Position numbers and translations under genes: made by a program. The notes under the pieces were generated by a model. The model did not search any database. It was not told the DNA's origin and was given only the letters and a program-made list of their open reading frames with translations. From Corallococcus sp. CA053C (GTDB taxonomy: Bacteria; Myxococcota; Myxococcia; Myxococcales; Myxococcaceae), in contig NZ_RAWA01000010.1 in NCBI RefSeq assembly GCF_003611675.1, positions 1 through 62,039 of the forward strand: a DNA stretch of 62,039 bases. Reading direction: 5' to 3'. Positions 51,806 through 59,862 of this stretch are shown here, piece by piece (position 1 is the first letter of the stretch; every line of letters begins with the position of its first letter).

Positions 51806-54581
51806 CGGACCGCGCAATGCCCAGGGCAACATCGCCCCCCGCCGCGTCCCGGAGGCCTACGTGCGCGCCGAGGTGGCCAGCTTCCCGCTGACCAGCCTCC
51901 GGGCCTTCCAGGAGTCGCTGACGGAGCTGGTGCCCTCGCTGGAAGGGCCGGCCGCGGGCGCCACGCGGGCACTGTGGCGCGACTGCGAGAAGACCCTGTC
52001 GGAGCACGCCAGCGGCTGGTCGCTGGACCGCCTCATCGCGGTGCGGGACGTGTTCTGGTTCGACTCGCGCCGGCACATCCGCGGCCAGAGGGATCCGCCG
52101 CGCCGGGTGTCCATGGCCGGCTACCTGCTGCATCTGGCGGACACCCACCTGGAGCGCCGGCCGGGGGTCACCGTCGTCGCCCAGGACACGGAGGCCGGGT
52201 CGGTGGACGCGCTCACGCACTACCGCTGGCTCACCTTCGCCATGCCCGAGGACCTGTTGATGTCGGCGGTACCGGTGGAGCCGCCGCCCACGCGGGTGGA
52301 CATCGAACCGCCCCTGCTGATGCGCCACCTGCTGGACCGGGGCGTCACGGAGGTCCACCACCACGTCAACGCGGGCATGGACTTCCCGCTGCTGTGGACC
52401 TCGCTGCTGACCGCCATCGCGGATCCGGCCCTGGATGCACGCCTGCTGTCGGGGCCGGGGCTCCTCTTCGGGGACGGTGAGACGATGCTTCGCTGGCTGC
52501 TGGCGGCCGCGGTGGCCCGCTGCGTTCTGGCGGAGGTCATCCTGCGGGATGGGAGGCGAACGCTGCTGGACTTCGTCCAGGGCCTGCGGGAGTCGTCCGT
52601 CTGGATGCCCCAGCGCCGCCGGGTGCTCGCGCGGACGCTGGAGGCGCTCGCGCGCGCCCGCCCCGAGGTCCTGCCGGAGCTGGACGAGCTGCGCGAGCTC
52701 TACGGGGACCTCCACCCGCTGGCGGCCCGCGGCGGCGCCGAGCTCCCCGAGACCCTCGATGAGGTGTGGCGACGGTGCGACCCCATCTGCCTGCGGATGG
52801 GGCTGCACGCGCCCAACGCGGGGGAGCGCTGGCTGGTGCGCTACGGGCTGCGGCGGATGCGGCATCAGGAAGAGGCCGGCACGCCGGACCCGCACTTCGA
52901 CCGCCTCTTCTGGCAGGTCCAACGGGTGCGCTGCCTGAGCTACCGCACCTACGTGCAGCGGCCGCTGACCGCGGGCCTCCAGTGGTTCATCCGCTTCTAC
53001 GACCGACTGGGCGCGATGAAGCGGCCCCTGCACGCCGTGCGCGCCGAGGTCTCCTACGCGGTGGCGGGGGGCGATCAGCCCATCGCCGCCCTGGAGGTGC
53101 GCACCCGCCTCATGAACGACTCCATCCAGATGGCGGAGGAGCTGTGGGGGCTGACGCGCTCGTGGCGGCGCGTGCTGGAGCACGTGGGGAGGTCCTCGGG
53201 CCACGGGCGCCAGCCGGAGTTCGGCCTGGTGCTGCACCTGCTCAAGGCGCGGGACCCCAAGCGCCACTGGAGGGAGGGGCTGCCGCCCGCGCATGCCCAG
53301 GGGACGTACGCGGAGCCGGCTCCGGAGGGACTGTTCCGGCTGGGAGGTCGCTACGCGGACTATTTCGTCTCGCAGTCGACGCAGGTGGAAGCGCTGGTGG
53401 AGCTGCTGCGGGCGGTGCCGCTGTCGCTCTGGCTGGTGCGGGGGCTGGACGTCGCGTCGGACGAACTGAGCGTGCCCACGTGGGTGCTGGCGCCGCTGTA
53501 CCGCTACGTGCGGTGGGAGGCCGCCCGCGCCGCGGCCCGGCCGGCGGCCCGGGGCGCCCCACCCCTGCGGCTGACGGGCCACGTGGGCGAGGACTACCGG
53601 CACCTCATGGAGGGGCTGCGCCGCATCTACGAGTGCCTGCACTACCTGCTGGACCACTGGGGTGGGCGGCTGGGACACGCCACCTCGCTGGGCGTGGAGC
53701 CCGGAACGTGGGCGGAGTCCGTGGGCGCGGTGATGATGCCGGCCGAGGAGCGGCTGTGGGACCTGGTCTTCGAATGGCGGCTGTACGGCAGCTACCGGCT
53801 GCCCGCGGGCTTGAACGCGGAGGCCCCACCGGGACGGCCCCAGCAGGTGGAGAACCTCATCCGGGAGCTGTCCGAAGGAGTCTTTGGCAGGTGTGTCGAG
53901 CCGCACGTGCTGGCCGAGGCCCATCATGTCCTGCACAACCTCTGGTGTCCGCCCCTGGCGCAGGAGGCGGTGGGCGTGGGGCTGGACGCCTTCAGCCGGG
54001 CTTCCCGCCGGCTGGACTGGATCCGGGTGCGCAACCCCCGGCAAGTCCAGGAGCTCATCGAGGGGTACCGGGAGGACGAGCGCGTGTTCCGGCGCGGGCA
54101 GCAGCTGGTGGACATCCCCCTGGATGGCGCGGAGGTGGCGGCGCTGCGGTCGGCGCAGGACGCGCTGCGCCGGTACGTGGGAGCGCGGGGAACCGTCGTG
54201 GAGGTGAATCCCTCCAGCAACCTGCTCATCGGCAACCTGCTGGACCTGCGCAACCACCCCATCCTGCGGCTCCTTCCGCCTCGGGCGGAGGAGGGGACGC
54301 CGCCGCCGGTGCCCATCGCGGTAGGCGCGGACGACCCCATCACCTTCTCCACCTTCCTCCTCCGGGAGTACTCGCTGCTGCACGAGGCGGCGCGGAGCGC
54401 GGGCTATTCCGAACGCGTGGTGCACGAGTGGCTGTCCACCATCCGGCAGACGAGCATGGACTCGCGCTTCACCACGCCCTGGCATCCCAGTGCGGAGCGC
54501 ATGTCGGAGGACCTGCTGGACGCGCTGGGGACCTACGCGAGGCACCCCGCGGCGCACCGCACGGCCCGGGCCCCGGTGTGA
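51792..54581 (+). CDS. rdrB: RADAR adenosine deaminase RdrB
   Basis: 929 residues; ATG 51792 overlaps the rdrA stop by 14 bases. The deaminase metal and catalytic residues are in order but far apart: HxH (His189, His191 in EVHHHVNAG), HxGE (His597, Glu600), RLGHA (His629), VNPSSN near 813, and the DDP motif (Asp847, Asp848). About 400 residues are inserted between the first and second motifs, far longer than in ordinary adenosine deaminase and typical of RdrB. RdrB assembles into large shells that deaminate adenosine in nucleic acid or nucleotides during phage attack. The coupling to rdrA supports a two-gene RADAR operon. Confidence 0.85.
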   Translation: MSSTDGPRNAQGNIAPRRVPEAYVRAEVASFPLTSLRAFQESLTELVPSLEGPAAGATRALWRDCEKTLSEHASGWSLDRLIAVRDVFWFDSRRHIRGQRDPPRRVSMAGYLLHLADTHLERRPGVTVVAQDTEAGSVDALTHYRWLTFAMPEDLLMSAVPVEPPPTRVDIEPPLLMRHLLDRGVTEVHHHVNAGMDFPLLWTSLLTAIADPALDARLLSGPGLLFGDGETMLRWLLAAAVARCVLAEVILRDGRRTLLDFVQGLRESSVWMPQRRRVLARTLEALARARPEVLPELDELRELYGDLHPLAARGGAELPETLDEVWRRCDPICLRMGLHAPNAGERWLVRYGLRRMRHQEEAGTPDPHFDRLFWQVQRVRCLSYRTYVQRPLTAGLQWFIRFYDRLGAMKRPLHAVRAEVSYAVAGGDQPIAALEVRTRLMNDSIQMAEELWGLTRSWRRVLEHVGRSSGHGRQPEFGLVLHLLKARDPKRHWREGLPPAHAQGTYAEPAPEGLFRLGGRYADYFVSQSTQVEALVELLRAVPLSLWLVRGLDVASDELSVPTWVLAPLYRYVRWEAARAAARPAARGAPPLRLTGHVGEDYRHLMEGLRRIYECLHYLLDHWGGRLGHATSLGVEPGTWAESVGAVMMPAEERLWDLVFEWRLYGSYRLPAGLNAEAPPGRPQQVENLIRELSEGVFGRCVEPHVLAEAHHVLHNLWCPPLAQEAVGVGLDAFSRASRRLDWIRVRNPRQVQELIEGYREDERVFRRGQQLVDIPLDGAEVAALRSAQDALRRYVGARGTVVEVNPSSNLLIGNLLDLRNHPILRLLPPRAEEGTPPPVPIAVGADDPITFSTFLLREYSLLHEAARSAGYSERVVHEWLSTIRQTSMDSRFTTPWHPSAERMSEDLLDALGTYARHPAAHRTARAPV

Positions 54582-54599
54582 GGCGGGTGTCGCTGTCGT

Positions 54600-55748
54600 C
54601 TACTTCGGCTCCGTGCGCCGGGAGGTGGCGCCGGCCTCCGGGGGAGCGCTGGAAGGCAGCAGCTTCTCCGACTGCCCGAGCAGCCTGCTGAGCACGTTGT
54701 TCATGATGGAGCTCAGGAACCTGTCAGCGAAGTACCCCGCGACCACCGACAGGGCCGCCAGGGCGAAGAAGACGGCGCGCCAGTCCTTCACGACGATGTT
54801 CAGGAGGGCCGAGTTGTTGCCTGCGTCATTGGCGAGGCCGCGAGGCACGACCGCGAGCAGCAGGTTGGACTGCTCGACGAGGAGGAGGGTGAGAGCCGCG
54901 AAGGCGCCGATGACAGGCTTCACGAGCAGGTGGTAGGCGAAGAAGCGGCTCGTCGCTCCCGTCGCGACGACGAAGCGCTCCTTGGAGAGCATGTTGGACA
55001 CCACGGCGCCGGCGGCGCCCATGAGGCTGAGCAGCAGCAGCCCCTGGGGAACGAGCGCGTCAGGCCAGGTCGTGACGAGGGAGCGATTGAAGCCCAGCAA
55101 CGCGAGGAGGGAGAGCGTGATGAGCAGCAGGGTGCTGAGGACCTGGATGGAGACGTTGATGGAGAGCTGCCAGAAGGTCTTGTCCACGCGATCGTTGATG
55201 ACTCCCTGCGCCCCCCAGAGCACGTGGCGGCACCGCGCCAGGCGCTCCGCTTCGGGCAGGGAGGCGTCAGGGTCGCTGGAGGCAGGCGCCTCCCCGCGGA
55301 GCACGCGGACGCACTGGGACAGGGGCCCCGAGGTCCGCTCCGCGCCCAGCCAGAGTGCCTTCTGGGCGGAGTCCGTCACCCTGCGCTCGAACTGCTGCTG
55401 AATCTCCAGGGCGTGGGGCAGCAGCATGTGCCGGGGCATGACCAGCAGCAGCAGGCCGTCCACCTCGTGGATGATCTGCCAGAAGGAGAAGGACCAACGC
55501 CCGAACTGCCTGTCGAGGCAGCGCCGGGCGACCGCCAGCCTCTGATGGCACTGATCCAGGATGACCCGGTCCGCCTCCGTCAAATCCTCGCGGACCTTGC
55601 ACAGCTCGTAGATGGAGGCGTCGTTCTCCAGCCTGTTCCAGAGCAACTGGGTGGCCGAGCCGTACCTGCCTGACCGGCGGCGGAAGCCGACGAAGCCCAG
55701 GATCGCGGGCAGCGGGTGGTCTTGAGGCAGGGTGTCGGAGGCCGCCAT
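54600..55748 (-). CDS. unknown four-helix membrane protein
   Basis: 382 residues from ATG 55748; an in-frame ATG at 56033 would add 95 residues but has no convincing sequence or ribosome site. Residues 1-190 are soluble and helical. Four membrane helices follow near 196-220, 233-252, 275-300 and 325-342, with a short basic tail. I do not recognise the family. It converges on rdrB with 18 bases between the stops. RADAR loci sometimes carry membrane accessory genes (Csx27 or SLATT types), but this protein has more helices and the opposite strand, so a link is only a possibility. Confidence 0.65.
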   Translation of the reverse strand: MAASDTLPQDHPLPAILGFVGFRRRSGRYGSATQLLWNRLENDASIYELCKVREDLTEADRVILDQCHQRLAVARRCLDRQFGRWSFSFWQIIHEVDGLLLLVMPRHMLLPHALEIQQQFERRVTDSAQKALWLGAERTSGPLSQCVRVLRGEAPASSDPDASLPEAERLARCRHVLWGAQGVINDRVDKTFWQLSINVSIQVLSTLLLITLSLLALLGFNRSLVTTWPDALVPQGLLLLSLMGAAGAVVSNMLSKERFVVATGATSRFFAYHLLVKPVIGAFAALTLLLVEQSNLLLAVVPRGLANDAGNNSALLNIVVKDWRAVFFALAALSVVAGYFADRFLSSIMNNVLSRLLGQSEKLLPSSAPPEAGATSRRTEPK

Positions 55749-55974
55749 GAAAGACACATGGGCATGGCACGGAGGGATGCCAATCCGCCAGGGCTCCCGG
55801 GCACCCACCGCCTGGCCCACCGCACGCAGGTCCACCTTGCCAGTGAAATGACATACTCCCGAGGAAGTATCGCCGGGTTCCAGGTCCGCGATGACCTCCA
55901 CGCTCAACCCCTTGCGTGCGCCGTGGTGGGATGGACAAGGGCGGACAAACGCACTGTAGTCATGGACGTCGCCA

Positions 55975-55989
55975 GGGATTTCAAATCCC
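55975..55989. promoter_or_regulatory. perfect 15-bp palindrome
   Basis: GGGATTTCAAATCCC is a 7-bp inverted repeat around one base, 30 bases upstream of the truncated restriction-like gene at 56019. It is a plausible operator left from the intact gene. Confidence 0.35.
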
Positions 55990-56018
55990 GGGTTCGACGC
56001 ATCGCAGGGGGGAACACC

Positions 56019-56239
56019 ATGGACGCGAATCAACTGCTGGAGCTGGTGAAGCGCTATCAGGACTCCAAGTCCTTCATCACCAATGAGGAGACCGCGAAGC
56101 TCGCGCTGGTGGTCCCCTTCATCTGTGGGCGCTCAAGGCGCTGGTGGCCCGGAGCCTGGAGTTGTCCCTCACGGTGAAGGACGAGGTTCTCGCGGGCGAG
56201 GATCCCAGGGCCACGCTCAAGGTGGTCTCCAGTCAGTAG
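56019..56239 (+). pseudogene. frameshifted remnant resembling start of type I restriction HsdR_N protein
   Basis: A strong GGGGGG ribosome site precedes ATG 56019. The first 35 residues (LLELVKRYQDSKSF, then NEETAKLALVVPFI) resemble the N-terminus of HsdR_N-type nuclease-domain proteins, which normally continue into LGYDVFNP-like sequence. Here the match stops. From 56132 a different frame reads LKALVARSLELSLTVKDEVL to TAG at 56237-56239, as if the 5' and 3' ends of a longer gene had been joined by an internal deletion. It is next to the RADAR genes and looks like a decayed defence gene. The family match is from memory of the N-terminal signature. Confidence 0.5.
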
Positions 56240-56372
56240 ACGGGCCTCCACCCATGAAGACCCATTCTCCGCCTCTTCACGGAGGCCACGGGCGTGGTGA
56301 ACAGGGCTCTGCTCGAAGCAGCCGCCGGGCTTTTCGCGCGTCACCGCGAAATGGTCCGGAGGCAGCGGCGTA

Positions 56373-56384
56373 GTCAGCGCTGAC
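56373..56384. promoter_or_regulatory. perfect 12-bp palindrome
   Basis: GTCAGCGCTGAC lies 58 bases before the serine-hydrolase start and could be an operator. No promoter boxes could be matched to it. Confidence 0.3.
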
Positions 56385-56441
56385 CGAGCACCTCCGGCAT
56401 CCGGGCACTCGGCACCTTCCCCCTGCTCCCCCGGAGAACCG

Positions 56442-58274
56442 ATGAAGGGCCTTGCCCCGCTGTGGGCCTTCGCGCTGCTCGTCCCGACGGTCGCCTTCGC
56501 GACGACCGCCCCCGCGCAACCGGGACCGACGACGGCCGCCGAGCTGCGGCAGTCCCTGACCGCACTGCTCACCGAACACCACATCCCGGGCGCGAGCTAC
56601 GCGGTGTTCGACCGCCAGGGCATCGTGCTCAGCGGGGTCATCGGGCTGGCCGACAGCGACACCCGGGCCCCCGTCACCGACGGCACGCTCTTCCGCCTCG
56701 GCTCCGTCACGAAGACGGTGACGGCGATCGCCATCCTGCAACTGATTGAGCAGGGCCACTTCGGGTTGCAGACGCCTGTTTCGGAGCTGCTGCCGGATGC
56801 GCCCATCCGGAACCCGTTCGGAGACAGCGACCCGGTCCGCTTGATCCACCTGCTCACCCACACCGCGGGCTTCGACGACATGCACGCCAAGGCGTTCTTC
56901 AGCCCTGTGGAGCGACGGGGGCGCCACCTCGAGAGCAGCCTCCAGCATCCGGAGCCGCTCACGGTGCGTTGGCGCCCCGGCATGTATGAGAGCTACAGCA
57001 ACCCGGGGTACGTGCTGCTCGGCGCGATCCTGGAGGCCCACTACCAGCAGCCCTGGGACGAGGTCGTCTCCGCGCGCGTGCTGGGGCCGCTGGGCATCAC
57101 GCAGGTCGCCGCACTCGCCTCGCAGGCGGCCCAGCGTGACCACGCCAGCGGCCACAGCGGCGCCGACATGCATCGCACCCCGGTGTTCTTCGAGCAGACC
57201 CAGGCGGACGGTGCGCTGTGGTGCACGGCGGAGGACCTGGCCAGGCTGGGCCGCTTCGTGCTCACCGACGGCGCCTCCGCCCCCGGGGTGCTGCGGCCCG
57301 AGACCGTCCGCGCCATGAAGCAGACCCGGTCGACGGTGGGCGCCCGGGCGGGGCTGGCCTACGGCGCGGGGCTGGGGCTGCACCATCGCATCGTCAGGGG
57401 CTCGCTCTGGCAGGGCCACGCGGGCGGCGTCCTGGGCGCGAAGGCGAGCATGCACTTCCACGCCGAGCAGGGCATGGGCTACGTGCTGCTGGTCAACAGC
57501 GAGAACGGGCTGCGCAAGCTGGAGGAGGTGCTCGCTGACTTCATCTCCCACCAGACGCGGTGGAAGCCGCCGACGCCATCCCTTCAACCCCTCACAGGTG
57601 ACGTCGACGGCTGGTACCGGCTCGTCAACCCACGCATCTCGCTGCTGAACCTCCCCACCTACCTGCTCAGCGTAGGGCGGGCGAAGGCGCAGGCCGACAC
57701 GCTGATCATTGAGCCCATCCTGCCGGGCTTCGGCTACCAGGCGACGCTGAAGCACCATGGCAATGGCCTGCTCGCCGATGTCGATTACGGCGAAGTGATC
57801 AACGGAGTCGTGGTCCGGGATGGGGACGGCGCGGCCGTGGGGCTCGAGACGGGCGGCGACTTTCTGCAGCGCACGTCGATGGCGGCGGCGGTCCTCCCGC
57901 TCGCGAGCGTCCTGCTGTCGCTCGCCCTCCTGTTGAGCGCGCCCTTCGGACGACGCACCTCGCTGCGCAATCGCTGGGTGCGCCGCCTGCCGGGCCTCGC
58001 CCTGTTGGCAGGGGTGCTCGGCGGCGTCTGTGCGGCGAAGCTGGAGTTGACCGTGCTCGCGCACGCGAATTGGCAGACGGTCGGTGTCTGGGCGGCCTCC
58101 GTGTTGTTCCCGGCACTCGGCGTGGCCGGACTCGTCCTCAGCGTGCGCACCTGGAGGCAGGAGCCCGCGACCGTGGCCCGGTGGCGCTGCCTCCTCGGGT
58201 CCGCGTCCGTCGTGTGCCTGAGCACCTGGCTCGCGACGTTCGGTCTGTTCTCGTTCGCGCTGTGGCGGTGGTAG
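56442..58274 (+). CDS. membrane-tethered beta-lactamase-family serine hydrolase
   Basis: 610 residues; GGAGAA precedes ATG 56442. Signal peptide (cleavage near FATTA/PAQ). The hydrolase domain (about 35-365) has SVTK (Ser88, Lys91), YSNPGY (second motif Tyr and Asn) and HAGG for the third motif (KTG equivalent), typical of esterase EstB or DD-peptidase relatives. A lipocalin-like segment (380-480) follows. Three or four membrane helices (about 483-605) anchor the C-terminus, a layout seen in the PbpE/FmtA-like group. It probably acts on peptidoglycan or small esters outside the inner membrane. There is no obvious operon partner. Confidence 0.85.
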   Translation: MKGLAPLWAFALLVPTVAFATTAPAQPGPTTAAELRQSLTALLTEHHIPGASYAVFDRQGIVLSGVIGLADSDTRAPVTDGTLFRLGSVTKTVTAIAILQLIEQGHFGLQTPVSELLPDAPIRNPFGDSDPVRLIHLLTHTAGFDDMHAKAFFSPVERRGRHLESSLQHPEPLTVRWRPGMYESYSNPGYVLLGAILEAHYQQPWDEVVSARVLGPLGITQVAALASQAAQRDHASGHSGADMHRTPVFFEQTQADGALWCTAEDLARLGRFVLTDGASAPGVLRPETVRAMKQTRSTVGARAGLAYGAGLGLHHRIVRGSLWQGHAGGVLGAKASMHFHAEQGMGYVLLVNSENGLRKLEEVLADFISHQTRWKPPTPSLQPLTGDVDGWYRLVNPRISLLNLPTYLLSVGRAKAQADTLIIEPILPGFGYQATLKHHGNGLLADVDYGEVINGVVVRDGDGAAVGLETGGDFLQRTSMAAAVLPLASVLLSLALLLSAPFGRRTSLRNRWVRRLPGLALLAGVLGGVCAAKLELTVLAHANWQTVGVWAASVLFPALGVAGLVLSVRTWRQEPATVARWRCLLGSASVVCLSTWLATFGLFSFALWRW

Positions 58275-58374
58275 CGCGGCCCGAACGGGAGGGGATGGGC
58301 GGGACTTCCGCCTATGCTCGCTGCTCGCGACGACCCTGGGATGAGTCCAACTGGCGGACCGGGAGAACCTGCTG

Positions 58375-59160
58375 ATGGCGATGGACCTGCGAATTGCCTC
58401 GTACAACCTCCTGGCGGACGCCTACGTCAAGCCCGAGTGGTTCCCGCACACGCCCGCGGACGTCCTCCAGCCGCAGCGGCGCCAGGAGGCCTTGGCCCGC
58501 CGGATCGCGGGGCTGGACGCGGACATTGTCTGCCTTCAGGAGGTGGAGCCCGACCGCTTCGCCGGGCTCCAGAAGGCGCTGGAGCCGCACGGGTACGCGG
58601 GCGTGCTGGCCCTGAAGCAACAGGGCCGACCCGATGGCTGCGCGGTGTTCCACCGCCTGGAGCGCTGCCTCGGCCACCGGGCCCATTACTTCAAGGACCG
58701 GCTGGAGGACGGGCGCATCTCGGGGCACCTGGCGCTGGTCGTGGACTTCGACGCCGGAGGGGATCGGCTGCGCGTGGCGTGCACGCACCTGCGCTGGGAC
58801 CGGCCGGACAGGCCCGTGGAGCAGCACCAGGGGATGCAACAGGCTGCCGAGCTGCTCGAGGAGCTGGTTCAACGGGACCCGGAGGCCCTGTGGGTCGTGT
58901 GCGGTGACTTCAACGCGCAGCCCGGGGATCCGCTGGTCCGAGCCTTCACGGCGGCCGGTCTGCTCGATGCCCATGAGGGGCGGCACCAGCCGACCTGCAA
59001 CGCGAACGGCAGGGCCAAGGCCATCGACTTCCTCTTCCACTCACGCACGCTGCAGGCGCAGCCGCTCCGGATGCCGGAGCTGGACGACCGGACGCCGATG
59101 CCGTCGGAGACCGAGCCCTCGGATCACCTGCCCATCGCCGCGCGGCTGTTGCGCACCTGA
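58375..59160 (+). CDS. endonuclease/exonuclease/phosphatase-family enzyme
   Basis: 261 residues from ATG 58375 (GGGAGAA eight bases upstream; a second ATG lies two codons later). EEP-fold motifs: RIASYNLLADAY (metal Asn), DADIVCLQEVEPDRF (metal Glu), GDFNAQPGDPL (Asp/Asn pair), and the C-terminal SDHLPIAARL (catalytic His). Without signal peptide it is probably cytoplasmic. The closest likeness is to CCR4/nocturnin-type 2'-phosphodiesterases or deadenylases (YNLLAD, LQEVE), but sugar-phosphate or nucleotide substrates are possible. Confidence 0.85.
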   Translation: MAMDLRIASYNLLADAYVKPEWFPHTPADVLQPQRRQEALARRIAGLDADIVCLQEVEPDRFAGLQKALEPHGYAGVLALKQQGRPDGCAVFHRLERCLGHRAHYFKDRLEDGRISGHLALVVDFDAGGDRLRVACTHLRWDRPDRPVEQHQGMQQAAELLEELVQRDPEALWVVCGDFNAQPGDPLVRAFTAAGLLDAHEGRHQPTCNANGRAKAIDFLFHSRTLQAQPLRMPELDDRTPMPSETEPSDHLPIAARLLRT

Positions 59161-59188
59161 GGGAGCTCGGGGCCCTTCAAGTCGCGAG

Positions 59189-59644
59189 ATGCGCCTCGCC
59201 GCCCTCGACGTCACCCGGTCGCTTCTCCCGGATCGGGTGGACAGGCTCCTCGTCAACCCGCCGCACCGGAGCCTCATCATCACCGGCTCGCTGCAAGCCG
59301 GCACGCTGCTGACGAGGGGAAAGCTCGTCGTGCTGGGGGACGTGAGAGCGGGGGACGTGTACGGCTGCTCCAGCCCCCACCCTCAACAGGCCTTCTCTTC
59401 GCACGATGCGTGGGATTTGAAGGCGGCGGCGGATGCGCTCGGGATTCCCCGGCCGTCTGTCTATGACCTCATCGACAAGAGTCCGAACCTGCGCACCGCG
59501 GGCAACCTGGGCGCGGACGAAATCACCCGCAGCTTCGAGGCGTGCGGCGGCGACCTGGATGCGATGGTGCGCGAGTTGGAGGTGTCGAAGCGCGCGCTGG
59601 GGCGACGGTTGAAGGAGCTGGGCCTGGTGGCGAAGGGGACGTAA
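59189..59644 (+). pseudogene. fragment of sigma-54 regulator, Fis-type C-terminus
   Basis: About 151 codons from ATG 59189. The last 75 residues match the Fis-like C-terminus of FHA-type enhancer-binding proteins common in myxobacteria: AWDLKAAADALGIPRPSVYDLI, then LGADEITRSFEACGGDLDAM and VSKRALGRRLKELGL. The AAA+ core and receiver domain are missing. The N-terminal 75 residues (LLVNPPHRSLIITGSLQAG) do not match that family clearly. It is probably a deletion remnant, or a stand-alone DNA-binding derivative. A hairpin follows the stop. Confidence 0.5.
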
Positions 59645-59649
59645 ACGGC

Positions 59650-59672
59650 GCGTGGCAGGCGGGCTGCCACGC
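59650..59672 (+). terminator. hairpin terminator
   Basis: A perfect 9-bp stem (GCGTGGCAG / CTGCCACGC) with a 5-base loop lies six bases after the regulator-fragment stop. Confidence 0.6.
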
Positions 59673-59862
59673 CCTGTCTGATGGAATGGGCGAGCCACGG
59701 AACCAAGCCAGGTTCAACAGTCCCCCGGTTCCTCCCATTCGTCGACGTATGAACTGGCCAACGGTTCACTCCCATACGCAGGCGGGAGAAAGCGTGAATC
59801 GCTTTGCTTGTACGGAGGGTAGGGCATCAGTCTGCTTGATGTCAGCCGGAAGGGGCGCACGC

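Noticed and set aside
55974-56016. tRNA-like stretch with GGGTTCGAC and an anticodon-like loop, ending in ACACCA
   Set aside because: The putative T-arm stem does not pair and no acceptor or D arm can be drawn; the palindrome GGGATTTCAAATCCC explains the symmetry better.
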